Assembly (NCBI RefSeq): GCF_900182955.1
Contig: NZ_FXUL01000005.1
Location: forward strand, 1-64,000
Source: Noviherbaspirillum suwonense
GTDB lineage: Bacteria; Pseudomonadota; Gammaproteobacteria; Burkholderiales; Burkholderiaceae_D
Length of the DNA: 64,000 nucleotides
Reading direction: 5' to 3'
The position numbers and the translations under genes were made by a program. This document shows, piece by piece, positions 1-8,147 of the stretch. Positions within the stretch are counted from its first letter, which is position 1, and every line of letters begins with the position of its first letter. The notes under the pieces were generated by a model that searched no databases, had not been told where the DNA came from, and worked only from the letters and a program-made list of their open reading frames with translations.

Positions 1-156
1 AAAAGGCGACCCCTACGATGGCGGTCCGCTGCGCGGACTGCACGCGCCGCCAGCACCTGAAACGGGAAGCGTCCGAAACTCGCTTCGCTCAGACAACGGA
101 CGCTTCTTTATCCGTTTCAGGCGCTGGCGACGCGTCGCCATCTAACGGGGATTCAC

Positions 157-560
<404 letters not shown>

Positions 561-619
561 AAAACCGCTTCATCAACGGCTGCCTCCGCGAGTGCATAAC
601 CGCCCACGCCCCCACCAAC

Positions 620-1489
620 TTACCGAAACACCACCGTCTTATGCCCATTCTGCAGAATGCGCTGCTCGACAAACCACTTCACCGCCCGCGCCAGCACCAC
701 ACACTCGACATCGCGACCGATAGCCGTCAACGTATCCGGCCCCATCGAATGATCAACCCGCTCTACGTCCTGCTCGATGATCGGTCCTTCATCCAGGTCG
801 CTGGTGACGAAATGGGCAGTCGCCCCGATCAGCTTCACGCCGCGGTCGTGAGCCTGGTAATAGGGCTTGGCGCCCTTGAAGCTGGGCAGGAAGGAATGGT
901 GGATATTGATCGCCTTGCCTTTCAGGGCGGCGCACATCTCCGGCGACAGGATCTGCATGTAACGGGCCAGCACGACCAGGTCGATATCGCAATCCCGCAC
1001 GATCTCCAGCACCTTGTCTTCCTGCGTGCGCTTCGCGGCGGCCGATGCGCCGGGTGCGAGCGGCAGATGGTGGAACGGGATGTTGTAGCTGGCGGAGAGC
1101 TGGTAGAAATCGGTGTGATTGGAGACGATCGCCGGGATCTCGACCGGGAGCAGGCCGCTCTTGTAGCGGAATAGAAGGTCGTTCAGGCAGTGGCCGATCT
1201 TCGAGACCATGATCAGCATGCGCGGCTTCTTGTGCGCGTCGTGCAGCTGCCAGTTCATCTGCATCGTGTCGCCCAGCGCCGCGAAGTCGCCGCGCAGCTG
1301 CTCGTCGCTGACGCCGGCATCCTCGAGCGAGAAATGGACGCGCATGAAAAACAGCTTCGACTGGGCGTCGCCGAACTGGGCGGAGTCGATGATGTTGCAG
1401 CCGTGGTCGGCCAGGAAGCCGGACACGCGATGCACGATGCCGCGCTGGTCGAGGCAGGAAAGGGTCAGGATGTATTCCGGATGCGTCAT
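620..1489 (-). CDS. purU: Formyltetrahydrofolate deformylase
   Basis: Hydrolyses 10-formyl-THF to THF and formate, balancing one-carbon pools and supplying formate to PurT-type purine synthesis in the cytosol. The 289-residue product has an N-terminal ACT domain (about 5-85, beginning YILTLSCLDQRGIV) and a C-terminal formyltransferase domain with the catalytic neighbourhood INIHHSFLPSFKGAKPY and a later VTSDLDEGPIIEQD. The ATG at 1489 is preferred because family members begin right at the ACT strand. In-frame GTG 1543 and ATG 1528 would add a tail with no homologous look, and no start has a strong Shine-Dalgarno. It is transcribed away from the bactofilin terminator just upstream. Confidence 0.93.
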   Translation of the reverse strand: MTHPEYILTLSCLDQRGIVHRVSGFLADHGCNIIDSAQFGDAQSKLFFMRVHFSLEDAGVSDEQLRGDFAALGDTMQMNWQLHDAHKKPRMLIMVSKIGHCLNDLLFRYKSGLLPVEIPAIVSNHTDFYQLSASYNIPFHHLPLAPGASAAAKRTQEDKVLEIVRDCDIDLVVLARYMQILSPEMCAALKGKAINIHHSFLPSFKGAKPYYQAHDRGVKLIGATAHFVTSDLDEGPIIEQDVERVDHSMGPDTLTAIGRDVECVVLARAVKWFVEQRILQNGHKTVVFR

Positions 1490-1571
1490 GTCTTGTTCGG
1501 ATAGCTCGTGGTACGGGAAGGCCGCCATTGTCGCATGCGCCACGGTTTCCGAATATAAACGGCAGGCACAA

Positions 1572-1605
1572 AAACGCCGGCGACCCCTTCGGGACGCCGG
1601 CGTTT
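1572..1605 (-). terminator. Intrinsic terminator of the bactofilin gene
   Basis: An 11-bp perfect stem (AAACGCCGGCG, 1572-1582, with CGCCGGCGTTT, 1595-1605) can be extended by an inner CCC/GGG pair. Read leftward it ends in GCGTTTTTG, the T-tract expected for a gene on the minus strand. It lies 22 bp past the bactofilin stop and ahead of purU, so purU needs its own promoter. Confidence 0.8.
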
Positions 1606-1627
1606 CTGGAACGTCGTGCTGTCTGGC

Positions 1628-2182
1628 TTAGACGGCTGCCTTGGCGACCGACAGGCTGGAGCGGGAGTTTTCCGCGCCGACCTGGGTGTCGCCGGCCAGT
1701 TCGCCGCCTTCTTCGATGACGATCTTGCCGTAGCGGACCGTGCCGATGACCTTGCCGGTCGAGTAGATGACCAGCTTCTGGCGGGCAGTCAGGTTGCCGT
1801 CGAACGTGCCGCGGACATGCGCGACGTCGATTTCGGCGGAACCGCTGAAGGAACCGTTTTCAGCAATCTGGATCTCGCGGGCTTCCATCGTGGCTTCCAC
1901 GGTGCCTTCGACGACCAGCGTGTCGCAGTCGGTGATCTGGCCGCCGGTCAGCTTGATCTTCGGGCCGACGATCAGCTTGCTGCCGCCTTCATTGGCGACC
2001 GGCGCCTGGGCTGCCGGCTGGGGCGCTGCATTCGCGCTGCCCGGGGCCATGCCGACCGGGGAGCCGGCTGGCTTGACCGAGCCGGGCGCGGAACCGGCCT
2101 GGGTGGCCGTGCTGTTCAAAGGCGAGTTCGGGGTGGGGGAATTCGGTTCGCGCTTGCCAAAAAGGGTTTCGGAACGAAGCAT
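1628..2182 (-). CDS. Bactofilin (polymer-forming cytoskeletal protein)
   Basis: Bactofilins form nucleotide-independent beta-helical filaments that organise envelope or division machinery. The 184-residue product has a proline/alanine/serine-rich N-terminus (about 1-75) followed by the bactofilin beta-helix (about 80-175), with the characteristic LIVGPKIKLTG and VVEGTVEA turns and repeated strands such as IQIAENGSFSGSAEIDVAHV. The start at 2182 is chosen because AGGAGATCCC directly precedes the ATG. An upstream in-frame codon at 2203 lacks this. The gene is monocistronic and ends in the hairpin at 1572-1605. Its particular cellular role cannot be read from the sequence. Confidence 0.9.
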   Translation of the reverse strand: MLRSETLFGKREPNSPTPNSPLNSTATQAGSAPGSVKPAGSPVGMAPGSANAAPQPAAQAPVANEGGSKLIVGPKIKLTGGQITDCDTLVVEGTVEATMEAREIQIAENGSFSGSAEIDVAHVRGTFDGNLTARQKLVIYSTGKVIGTVRYGKIVIEEGGELAGDTQVGAENSRSSLSVAKAAV

Positions 2183-2213
2183 GGGATCTCCTGGAAATAA
2201 CAAGGGCTGGTTA

Positions 2214-2256
2214 AGGACACGTCAAGGACACATCGGGACACGTCGGGACACATCGG
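2214..2256. repeat. Four phased GGACAC repeats upstream of the bactofilin gene
   Basis: GGACAC occurs at 2215, 2226, 2236 and 2246, alternately followed by GTC and ATC, with a fifth partial copy at 2256. The 10-11 bp spacing matches one helical turn. They lie 33-75 bp upstream of the bactofilin start, where an operator would sit. Nothing else is recognised in 2183-2475 except a GAGCCTGC/GCAGGCTC hairpin at 2341-2362 without a T-tract. Confidence 0.6.
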
Positions 2257-2475
2257 GAGCGCGCTTAAACTATCGTGGGATCAGTCGTTCGCCACCGGTA
2301 AGGGGCATCTTGAACGCTGGATCATCAGGGTAACACTATTGAGCCTGCGCATGAGCAGGCTCCCGGCTTGGTCTGGTGATCGGACGGAAAGTTCCTGTAC
2401 TCTTAGAAAAACTCAAAAAAGCACGACCGTTTCAATCTACGCTATAGTGCCTCACCCATACTCAAGGAGACCTTT

Positions 2476-3510
2476 ATGACAACCACTCTCGCCAACCAGC
2501 AGTTCCGCCTTGCCGCCCGTCCCGTAGGCCTGCCCAAGGACAGCGACTGGCAGCGCACTTCCGAGCCGGTACGCGAACTGGCGGACGGTGAAATCCTGGT
2601 CAAGGTGCTTTACCTGTCGCTGGACCCGGCGATGCGCGGCTGGATGAACGAAGGCAAATCCTACATCCCGCCGGTCGGCATCGGCGAGGTGATGCGGGCC
2701 GGCGGCATTGGCCGGGTGGTGGCGTCGAAGTCGCCCAAATTCGCGGTCGGCGACTTTGTCTCGGGCGGCACCGGCGTGCAGGAATACTGGATCGGCGCGG
2801 CGGATGACAAGACCGCCGCCTTCTACAAGGTCGACCCGAAGGCCGCGCCGCTGCCGAAGTACCTGAATGCGCTGGGCATGCCCGGCATGACCGCCTACTT
2901 CGGCCTGCTGGAAGTCGGCCAGCCCAAGGCCGGCGAGACGGTGGTGGTGTCGGGCGCGGCCGGTGCGGTCGGCCAGACCGTGGGCCAGGTCGCCAAGCAG
3001 CGCGGCTGCCGCGTGGTCGGCATTGCCGGCGGCCGCGAAAAATGCGACTTCGTGGTCAACGAGCTCGGCTTCGACGCCTGCATCGACTACAAGACCGGCT
3101 CGGTCAAGGACGGCCTCAAGCAGCACTGCCCCAAGGGCGTCGATGTCTATTTCGACAACGTCGGCGGCGACATCCTCGACGCCGTGCTGACCCGCATCAA
3201 CCGCAAGGCCCGCATCGTCATCTGCGGCGCGATCTCGCAGTACAACAACACCACGCCGGTCAAGGGCCCGGCCAATTACCTGTCGCTGCTGGTCAACCGG
3301 GCGCGGATGGAAGGCATCGTGGTGTTCGACTGGGCCGACCGTTATCACGAAGGCGCGGCGCAGATGGCGCAGTGGATGAAGGAAGGCAATTTCAAGACCC
3401 GCGAGGACATCGTCGACGGCCTGGAAAACTTCCCGCAGACGCTGCTGATGCTGTTTGAAGGTCGCAATTTCGGTAAGCTGATCCTGAAAGTTGCCGACGA
3501 GAATTCCTGA
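2476..3510 (+). CDS. NADP-dependent oxidoreductase, zinc-free MDR family (CurA/prostaglandin reductase type)
   Basis: Predicted NADPH-dependent reductase of alpha,beta-unsaturated carbonyls, cytosolic. The 344-residue length fits the leukotriene B4 12-hydroxydehydrogenase/CurA group. An N-terminal GroES-like domain (about 5-130) lacks zinc-binding cysteines. The nucleotide-binding motif SGAAGAVGQTVGQVAKQ sits near residue 160, followed by GREKCDF, and the family hallmark VDVYFDNVGGDILDAVL is near residue 220. ATG 2476 follows AAGGAGACCTTT, a clear Shine-Dalgarno. It stands alone, and the physiological substrate is unknown. Confidence 0.9.
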   Translation: MTTTLANQQFRLAARPVGLPKDSDWQRTSEPVRELADGEILVKVLYLSLDPAMRGWMNEGKSYIPPVGIGEVMRAGGIGRVVASKSPKFAVGDFVSGGTGVQEYWIGAADDKTAAFYKVDPKAAPLPKYLNALGMPGMTAYFGLLEVGQPKAGETVVVSGAAGAVGQTVGQVAKQRGCRVVGIAGGREKCDFVVNELGFDACIDYKTGSVKDGLKQHCPKGVDVYFDNVGGDILDAVLTRINRKARIVICGAISQYNNTTPVKGPANYLSLLVNRARMEGIVVFDWADRYHEGAAQMAQWMKEGNFKTREDIVDGLENFPQTLLMLFEGRNFGKLILKVADENS

Positions 3511-3628
3511 CGCGAGTCCGGCTACCGTACGGTTTTTGACGCCGACCCGCGTAAAGGTCGGCGCAAACGATTGACAATTTCCTGGGAGCAGGCAATCTGC
3601 TGCTCTCGCCCGATTCCCAGGAAAACCA

Positions 3629-4687
3629 ATGACCAACCCCGGCCACCTCCCTGCGGTGCAATCCGTCATCGTCGAGCCGCTCCGGTTTACAGGCAGCGGC
3701 AGCGAATACTTCCGCATCTGGATCACCAACACCTTCCTGTCCATCATTACGCTGGGCATCTACTCGGCGTGGGCCAAGGTCAGGCGCACCCGCTATTTCT
3801 ACGCGAACACCCGGCTTTCCGGCGCCAGTTTCGATTACCACGGCAAGCCGACCGCGATCCTCAAGGGCCGGGCCGTCGGGCTGGCGCTGCTGGTGGCCTA
3901 CCAGCTGGCGACCGAATCGACCAGCGCGCTGGCGGCCGCCCTGTTCGCGCTAGCCTTGATCGGCATGCCCTGGCTGATCTGGAAAAGCCTGCAGTTCCGG
4001 CTGGTCAATTCCAGCTATCGCGGCCTGCGCTTCGGCTTTGCGGGCAGCCTGGCGGGCGCCTACCTTGCCTATCTGCTGTGGCCGGTGCTGGCTTTTTTCA
4101 GCGCCTTCCTGCTGGCGCCGTTCGCGCACCAGCGCATCAAGCGCTACCAGCATACGCAAAGCCGCTACGGCGCCGTGCGCTTCGATTTCCATGCCGGCGT
4201 CGGCGGCTTCTATCTCACTTACCTGAAGACCCTGCTGGTGATGCTGGCGGGCGTCGCCGTGCTGGCGCTGCTGTTCAGCGGCACGCTGTCGATGGTGACC
4301 AGGCGTTCCGTGGCGCCGGGCGCCCATGTCAGCCTGCTGGGATTCATCGCGGCGCTGTATGCGTGGTTCTTCCTGATCGTTCCGCTTTTCTCGGCCATGA
4401 TGCAGAACCTGGTCTGGAACCACACCAGCATCGGGCCGCACCGCTTCGAGAGCCGGGTGTCCCCAGGCCGGGTGCTGTTCATCGCGCTGACCAACCTGGT
4501 GGCCATCGTCTGCACGGCCGGCCTCTTCACCCCGTTCGCAAAGATAAGGATGCTGAAATACCGGATCGAAGCCATGGCGCTGCTGGCCGACGGCAGCCTG
4601 GACGACTTCGTGGCCGATGCCCAGGCCCAGGCCGGCGCGCTGGGCGAAGGCGTGGCAGACCTGCTCGACCTCGACCTGGCGCTCTGA
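3629..4687 (+). CDS. DUF898 (YjgN-type) inner-membrane protein
   Basis: A 352-residue polytopic membrane protein of the DUF898/YjgN family, function unknown. The signature start is visible: LRFTGSGSEYFRIWITN, then the membrane segment FLSIITLGIYSAWAKVR. A duplicated second half carries a similar ALTNLVAIVCTAGLFTPFAKIR near residue 300, so the protein is an internal repeat of two halves, each with several hydrophobic helices. It ends 2 bp before the ATG of the M48 peptidase, so the two are almost certainly co-transcribed. The pairing suggests a membrane quality-control or processing role, which is inference. Confidence 0.88.
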   Translation: MTNPGHLPAVQSVIVEPLRFTGSGSEYFRIWITNTFLSIITLGIYSAWAKVRRTRYFYANTRLSGASFDYHGKPTAILKGRAVGLALLVAYQLATESTSALAAALFALALIGMPWLIWKSLQFRLVNSSYRGLRFGFAGSLAGAYLAYLLWPVLAFFSAFLLAPFAHQRIKRYQHTQSRYGAVRFDFHAGVGGFYLTYLKTLLVMLAGVAVLALLFSGTLSMVTRRSVAPGAHVSLLGFIAALYAWFFLIVPLFSAMMQNLVWNHTSIGPHRFESRVSPGRVLFIALTNLVAIVCTAGLFTPFAKIRMLKYRIEAMALLADGSLDDFVADAQAQAGALGEGVADLLDLDLAL

Positions 4688-4689
4688 AC

Positions 4690-5724
4690 ATGCCCGCGAC
4701 GCTAGCGCCGACGGCAGCGCCACTGGCGGCAGTCTATTTCGACGGCCTTACCTCGCGCCGCCACCGGGTCATGCTGGCTGTCGAGGATGGCGTCGCCCGC
4801 GTCACCGGCGAAGCCGAACGCCGGTGCCCGCTGGCCGACCTGCGGGTTTCGGAAGCGAGCCGGCATGGCGCCCGCATCGTCACCTTTCCGGACGGCGCCT
4901 TCCTGGAGATCGATGACAAGGCCGCCTTCGCCAGCCTGCTGGCCAGCACCGGCCATCGCGGCACGCTGGTGGCGCGGATGCAGCAAAGCTGGCGCGCCAC
5001 GCTGCTGGCCGCCGCGGGCATGGCCGTCGCCCTGCTGCTGCTCTGGCGCTTCGCATTGCCGCTGCTGGCGGACGCGGTGGCCGCCGCGGTGCCGGCCGGC
5101 GTGGAGCAGGCGCTGGGCAAGCGCGTGCTGGAGGAAATGGACCGGACCTATTTCGCCGCGAGCACGCTGGGCCAGGCCGCGCAGGCGCGCATCGCCGCGC
5201 AATTCGCGCAGTTGACGCAGTCGATGCGGCTGACGGCAGGCGCGGACGGCGCGCCGCCCTACCGGCTGCTGTTCCGGAAAAGCCGGATCGGCCCCAATGC
5301 GCTGGCGCTGCCGTCCGGCCAGGTCGTGCTGACCGACGAACTGGCGCGCCTGCTGCAGGACGACGGCGACGCGCTGACCGGCGTGCTCGCGCATGAACTC
5401 GGCCACCTGCAGCGACGCCACCTGATGCGCCGCGTGGTCCATGGCGCGGCGACCGGCGCGGCCGCCACGGCGCTGTTCGGGGATGCGTCCGCGATGCTGG
5501 CGACGGTGCCCGCGCTGCTGCTGGACCTCAAGTATTCGCGCGACGCCGAGATCGAGGCCGACGACTTCGCCGCGGGCGCAATGGCGGCCGCCGGGCTGGA
5601 CCCGGAGCGGCTGGCGGAGGCGCTGGAACGGCTGGCGGGCGACGGCGGGCATACGGCCGCCTACCTGTCGAGCCACCCGGACACCGCGGAACGGGTGGCC
5701 AGGCTGCGTAACCGGCGGCCCTGA
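4690..5724 (+). CDS. M48 family zinc metallopeptidase, membrane anchored
   Basis: A 344-residue Ste24/HtpX-like peptidase. The first ~90 residues form a small domain, followed by a hydrophobic segment (LLAAAGMAVALLLLWRFALPLL, about 101-122) that should anchor it in the inner membrane. The zinc motif HELGH is near residue 236, followed by a hydrophobic helix and the third-ligand region SRDAEIEADDFAAG near residue 285. The last residues (SSHPDTAERVARL) match the usual M48 end. The start at 4690 is fixed by adjacency to the DUF898 gene. The reading frame extends upstream to 3571, but that part lies over the DUF898 gene and is not coding. Confidence 0.88.
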   Translation: MPATLAPTAAPLAAVYFDGLTSRRHRVMLAVEDGVARVTGEAERRCPLADLRVSEASRHGARIVTFPDGAFLEIDDKAAFASLLASTGHRGTLVARMQQSWRATLLAAAGMAVALLLLWRFALPLLADAVAAAVPAGVEQALGKRVLEEMDRTYFAASTLGQAAQARIAAQFAQLTQSMRLTAGADGAPPYRLLFRKSRIGPNALALPSGQVVLTDELARLLQDDGDALTGVLAHELGHLQRRHLMRRVVHGAATGAAATALFGDASAMLATVPALLLDLKYSRDAEIEADDFAAGAMAAAGLDPERLAEALERLAGDGGHTAAYLSSHPDTAERVARLRNRRP

Positions 5725-5782
5725 TGCAAGTTGGAATTGGCCGGTGGCTGGCCCGGCCGCCCGGCGCGGTGCCGGGCCAGGC

Positions 5783-7243
5783 TCAGGCGGTGCCGCCCAC
5801 CGTCACCCCGTCGATGCGCAGGGTCGGCTGACCGACGCCCACCGGCACGCTCTGCCCTTCCTTGCCGCATACGCCGACGCCGGAATCGAGCCGCATGTCG
5901 TTGCCTATCATGGACACGCGGTTCAGCACGTCCGGGCCGTTGCCGATCAGCGTCGCGCCCTTGACCGGGTAGCTGATCTTGCCATCCTCGATCATGTAGG
6001 CCTCGCTGGCCGAGAACACGAACTTGCCGTTGGTGATGTCGACCTGGCCGCCGCCGAAGTTGACCGCGTACAGGCCGTTCTTCACCGACGCGATGATTTC
6101 CTGCGGGTCGCGGTCGCCGCCCAGCATGTAGGTGTTGGTCATCCGCGGCATCGGCAGGTGGGCGAAGGATTCGCGGCGGGCGTTGCCGGTGACCGGCATC
6201 TTCATCAGGCGGGCATTCATGGTGTCCTGGATATAGCCTTTCAGGATGCCATCCTCGATCAGCGTCGTGCACTGGGTCGGGTTGCCTTCGTCGTCGATGT
6301 TGAGGGAGCCGCGGCGGTCGGCCAGCGTGCCGTCGTCGACCACCGTCACGCCCCTGGCGGCGACGCGGTCGCCGAGGCGGCCGGAAAACGCGCTGGAGCC
6401 CTTGCGGTTGAAGTCGCCTTCGAGGCCGTGGCCGATGGCTTCATGCAGCAGGATGCCGGGCCAGCCCGGGCCAAGCACCACGGTCATCGGGCCGGCCGGC
6501 GCGGGACGCGCCTCGAGGTTGACCAGCGCCGACGCCACCGCGTCGGACGCATAGGTTTCCAGCAGCTCGTCGGTGAAATACGCATAGCTGTAACGGCCGC
6601 CGCCGCCGGACGAACCCATCTCGCGGCGGCCGTTCTGCTCGGCGATGACCGTCAGGGACAGGCGCACGAGCGGCCGGATGTCGGCAGCCAGCACGCCGTC
6701 GCTGCGCACCACCAGCACCACGTCGTATTCGCCGGCGAGGCCGGCCATGACCTGCACCACTCGCGGGTCCTTGGCGCGGGCGATGCGCTCGATGCGTTCG
6801 AGCAGCCTGACCTTTTCGGTCGCGTCCAGCGAACTCAGCGGATCGTGCGGCAGGTACAGCGAACGGCCGCCCGACGCGGTCACGCCGGCCGCCACCTTGA
6901 CCCGGCCGGCGCCCTGGCGGCCGATGGTGCGGGTGGCCGCCGCGGCTTCCAGCAGCGCCGCTTCGGAGATTTCATCGGAATACGAGAAGGCGGTCCGGTC
7001 GCCGGAAATCGCGCGGACGCCGACGCCCTGGTCGATCGAAAAGCTGCCGGTCTTGACGATGCCTTCCTCCAGGCTCCAGCCCTCGCTCTTGGTGAACTGG
7101 AAATACAGGTCGGCATAGTCGACCTTGTGGGTGAACATCGTGCCCAGCACCTTGATCAGTTTGGACTCGTCCAGGCCGAAAGGCGTCAGCAGCACGTCGC
7201 GGGCGAGCGACAGGGTCTGGATATTGGGTTCGAATGGTTTCAT
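5783..7243 (-). CDS. tldD: Metalloprotease TldD
   Basis: Subunit of the TldD/TldE zinc protease that degrades unfolded peptides and matures some modified peptides. The 486-residue length is typical. The HExxxH zinc motif, [16 protein letters not shown], is near residue 266. The C-terminus carries the conserved [29 protein letters not shown], split here as [20 protein letters not shown] and DGVTVGGTA. It is the last gene of a yhdP-nitrilase-tldD operon, 106 bp after the nitrilase stop, the usual Burkholderiales order. Its partner TldE/PmbA is not in the window. Confidence 0.95.
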   Translation of the reverse strand: MKPFEPNIQTLSLARDVLLTPFGLDESKLIKVLGTMFTHKVDYADLYFQFTKSEGWSLEEGIVKTGSFSIDQGVGVRAISGDRTAFSYSDEISEAALLEAAAATRTIGRQGAGRVKVAAGVTASGGRSLYLPHDPLSSLDATEKVRLLERIERIARAKDPRVVQVMAGLAGEYDVVLVVRSDGVLAADIRPLVRLSLTVIAEQNGRREMGSSGGGGRYSYAYFTDELLETYASDAVASALVNLEARPAPAGPMTVVLGPGWPGILLHEAIGHGLEGDFNRKGSSAFSGRLGDRVAARGVTVVDDGTLADRRGSLNIDDEGNPTQCTTLIEDGILKGYIQDTMNARLMKMPVTGNARRESFAHLPMPRMTNTYMLGGDRDPQEIIASVKNGLYAVNFGGGQVDITNGKFVFSASEAYMIEDGKISYPVKGATLIGNGPDVLNRVSMIGNDMRLDSGVGVCGKEGQSVPVGVGQPTLRIDGVTVGGTA

Positions 7244-7349
7244 GGTGTCGGTGCGGTCGCTGGTTGGCTCGGATAGGCAAAACAGATTAACCGATTGCCA
7301 CGCTTCTTGTCTTCAGGCGCAAATCACATCGGCGATTCACGCCAGAGAA

Positions 7350-8147
7350 TCACATCACCCGGTGCCGCAGCGCCGGCAGGTTGCCGCGCACGGTCTCGAT
7401 CTTTGCCGGATCGAGGTCGCCGCCGACCACGCCCTCGCCTTCCGGCAGCACGGCCATCACCTCGCCCCAGGGGTCGACCAGCATGCTGTGGCCCCAGGTG
7501 CGGCGGCCGTTGGGATGCACCCCGCCCTGCGCGGCGGCCAGCACATAGCACTGGTTTTCGATCGCGCGTGCGCGCAGCAGGATGTCCCAGTGCGCCTGGC
7601 CGGTGGTGTAGGTGAAGGCCGAGGGCACCACGATCAGGCTGCAGCTTCCCATGGCCCGGTACAGTTCCGGGAAGCGCAGGTCGTAGCAGACCGACAGGCC
7701 GACCTGGCCGAACGGCGTCTCCAGCGTCCGCACGTCGCCGCCGGCGGCGATGGTGCGCGACTCGTCGTAGCTTTCCTCGCCGCGCGTGAAGCCGAACAGG
7801 TGGATCTTGTCGTAGCGTGCGGCGGCGCTGCCGTCGGGACCGTAGGCCAGCAGCGTGTTGAGCACCTTGCCGGGCGCCGGCGCGGCCAGCGGCAGCGTGC
7901 CGCCGATCAGCCAGATGCCGAGTTCCCGCGCGAGGGACGCCATCGCATCCTGGATCGGGCCGCCGCCCGGCTGCTCGGCAACGGCCAGCTTGTCCTTTTC
8001 GTGCATGCCGAGGATGGGCCAGTATTCCGGCAGCAGCACCAGGCTGGCGCCGTCGCGCGCGGCCTCGGTCGCCAGCCGGCGGGCCGTGGCGATATTGTCG
8101 GCAACGACGGGCGTGGAAATCATCTGTACGGCGGCTATCCGGTTCAT
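7350..8147 (-). CDS. Carbon-nitrogen hydrolase (nitrilase superfamily, Nit2/omega-amidase-like)
   Basis: A 265-residue cytosolic amidase. The Glu-Lys-Cys triad regions are all present: LVLLPEYWPI (Glu, about 45), YDKIHLFGF (Lys, about 115) and VGLSVCYDLRFPELY (Cys, about 150). Members of this branch hydrolyse deaminated glutathione or alpha-keto-acid omega-amides; which one applies here is not visible. The ATG at 8147 overlaps the yhdP stop as ATGA, indicating translational coupling. The frame stays open far upstream, but that stretch is antisense-frame shadow of yhdP. Confidence 0.9.
   Translation of the reverse strand: MNRIAAVQMISTPVVADNIATARRLATEAARDGASLVLLPEYWPILGMHEKDKLAVAEQPGGGPIQDAMASLARELGIWLIGGTLPLAAPAPGKVLNTLLAYGPDGSAAARYDKIHLFGFTRGEESYDESRTIAAGGDVRTLETPFGQVGLSVCYDLRFPELYRAMGSCSLIVVPSAFTYTTGQAHWDILLRARAIENQCYVLAAAQGGVHPNGRRTWGHSMLVDPWGEVMAVLPEGEGVVGGDLDPAKIETVRGNLPALRHRVM

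Noticed and set aside
5441-7276. Long plus-strand open frame opposite tldD
   Set aside because: High-GC antisense frame with Arg/Ala/His-rich composition; tldD on the other strand is a clear family match.
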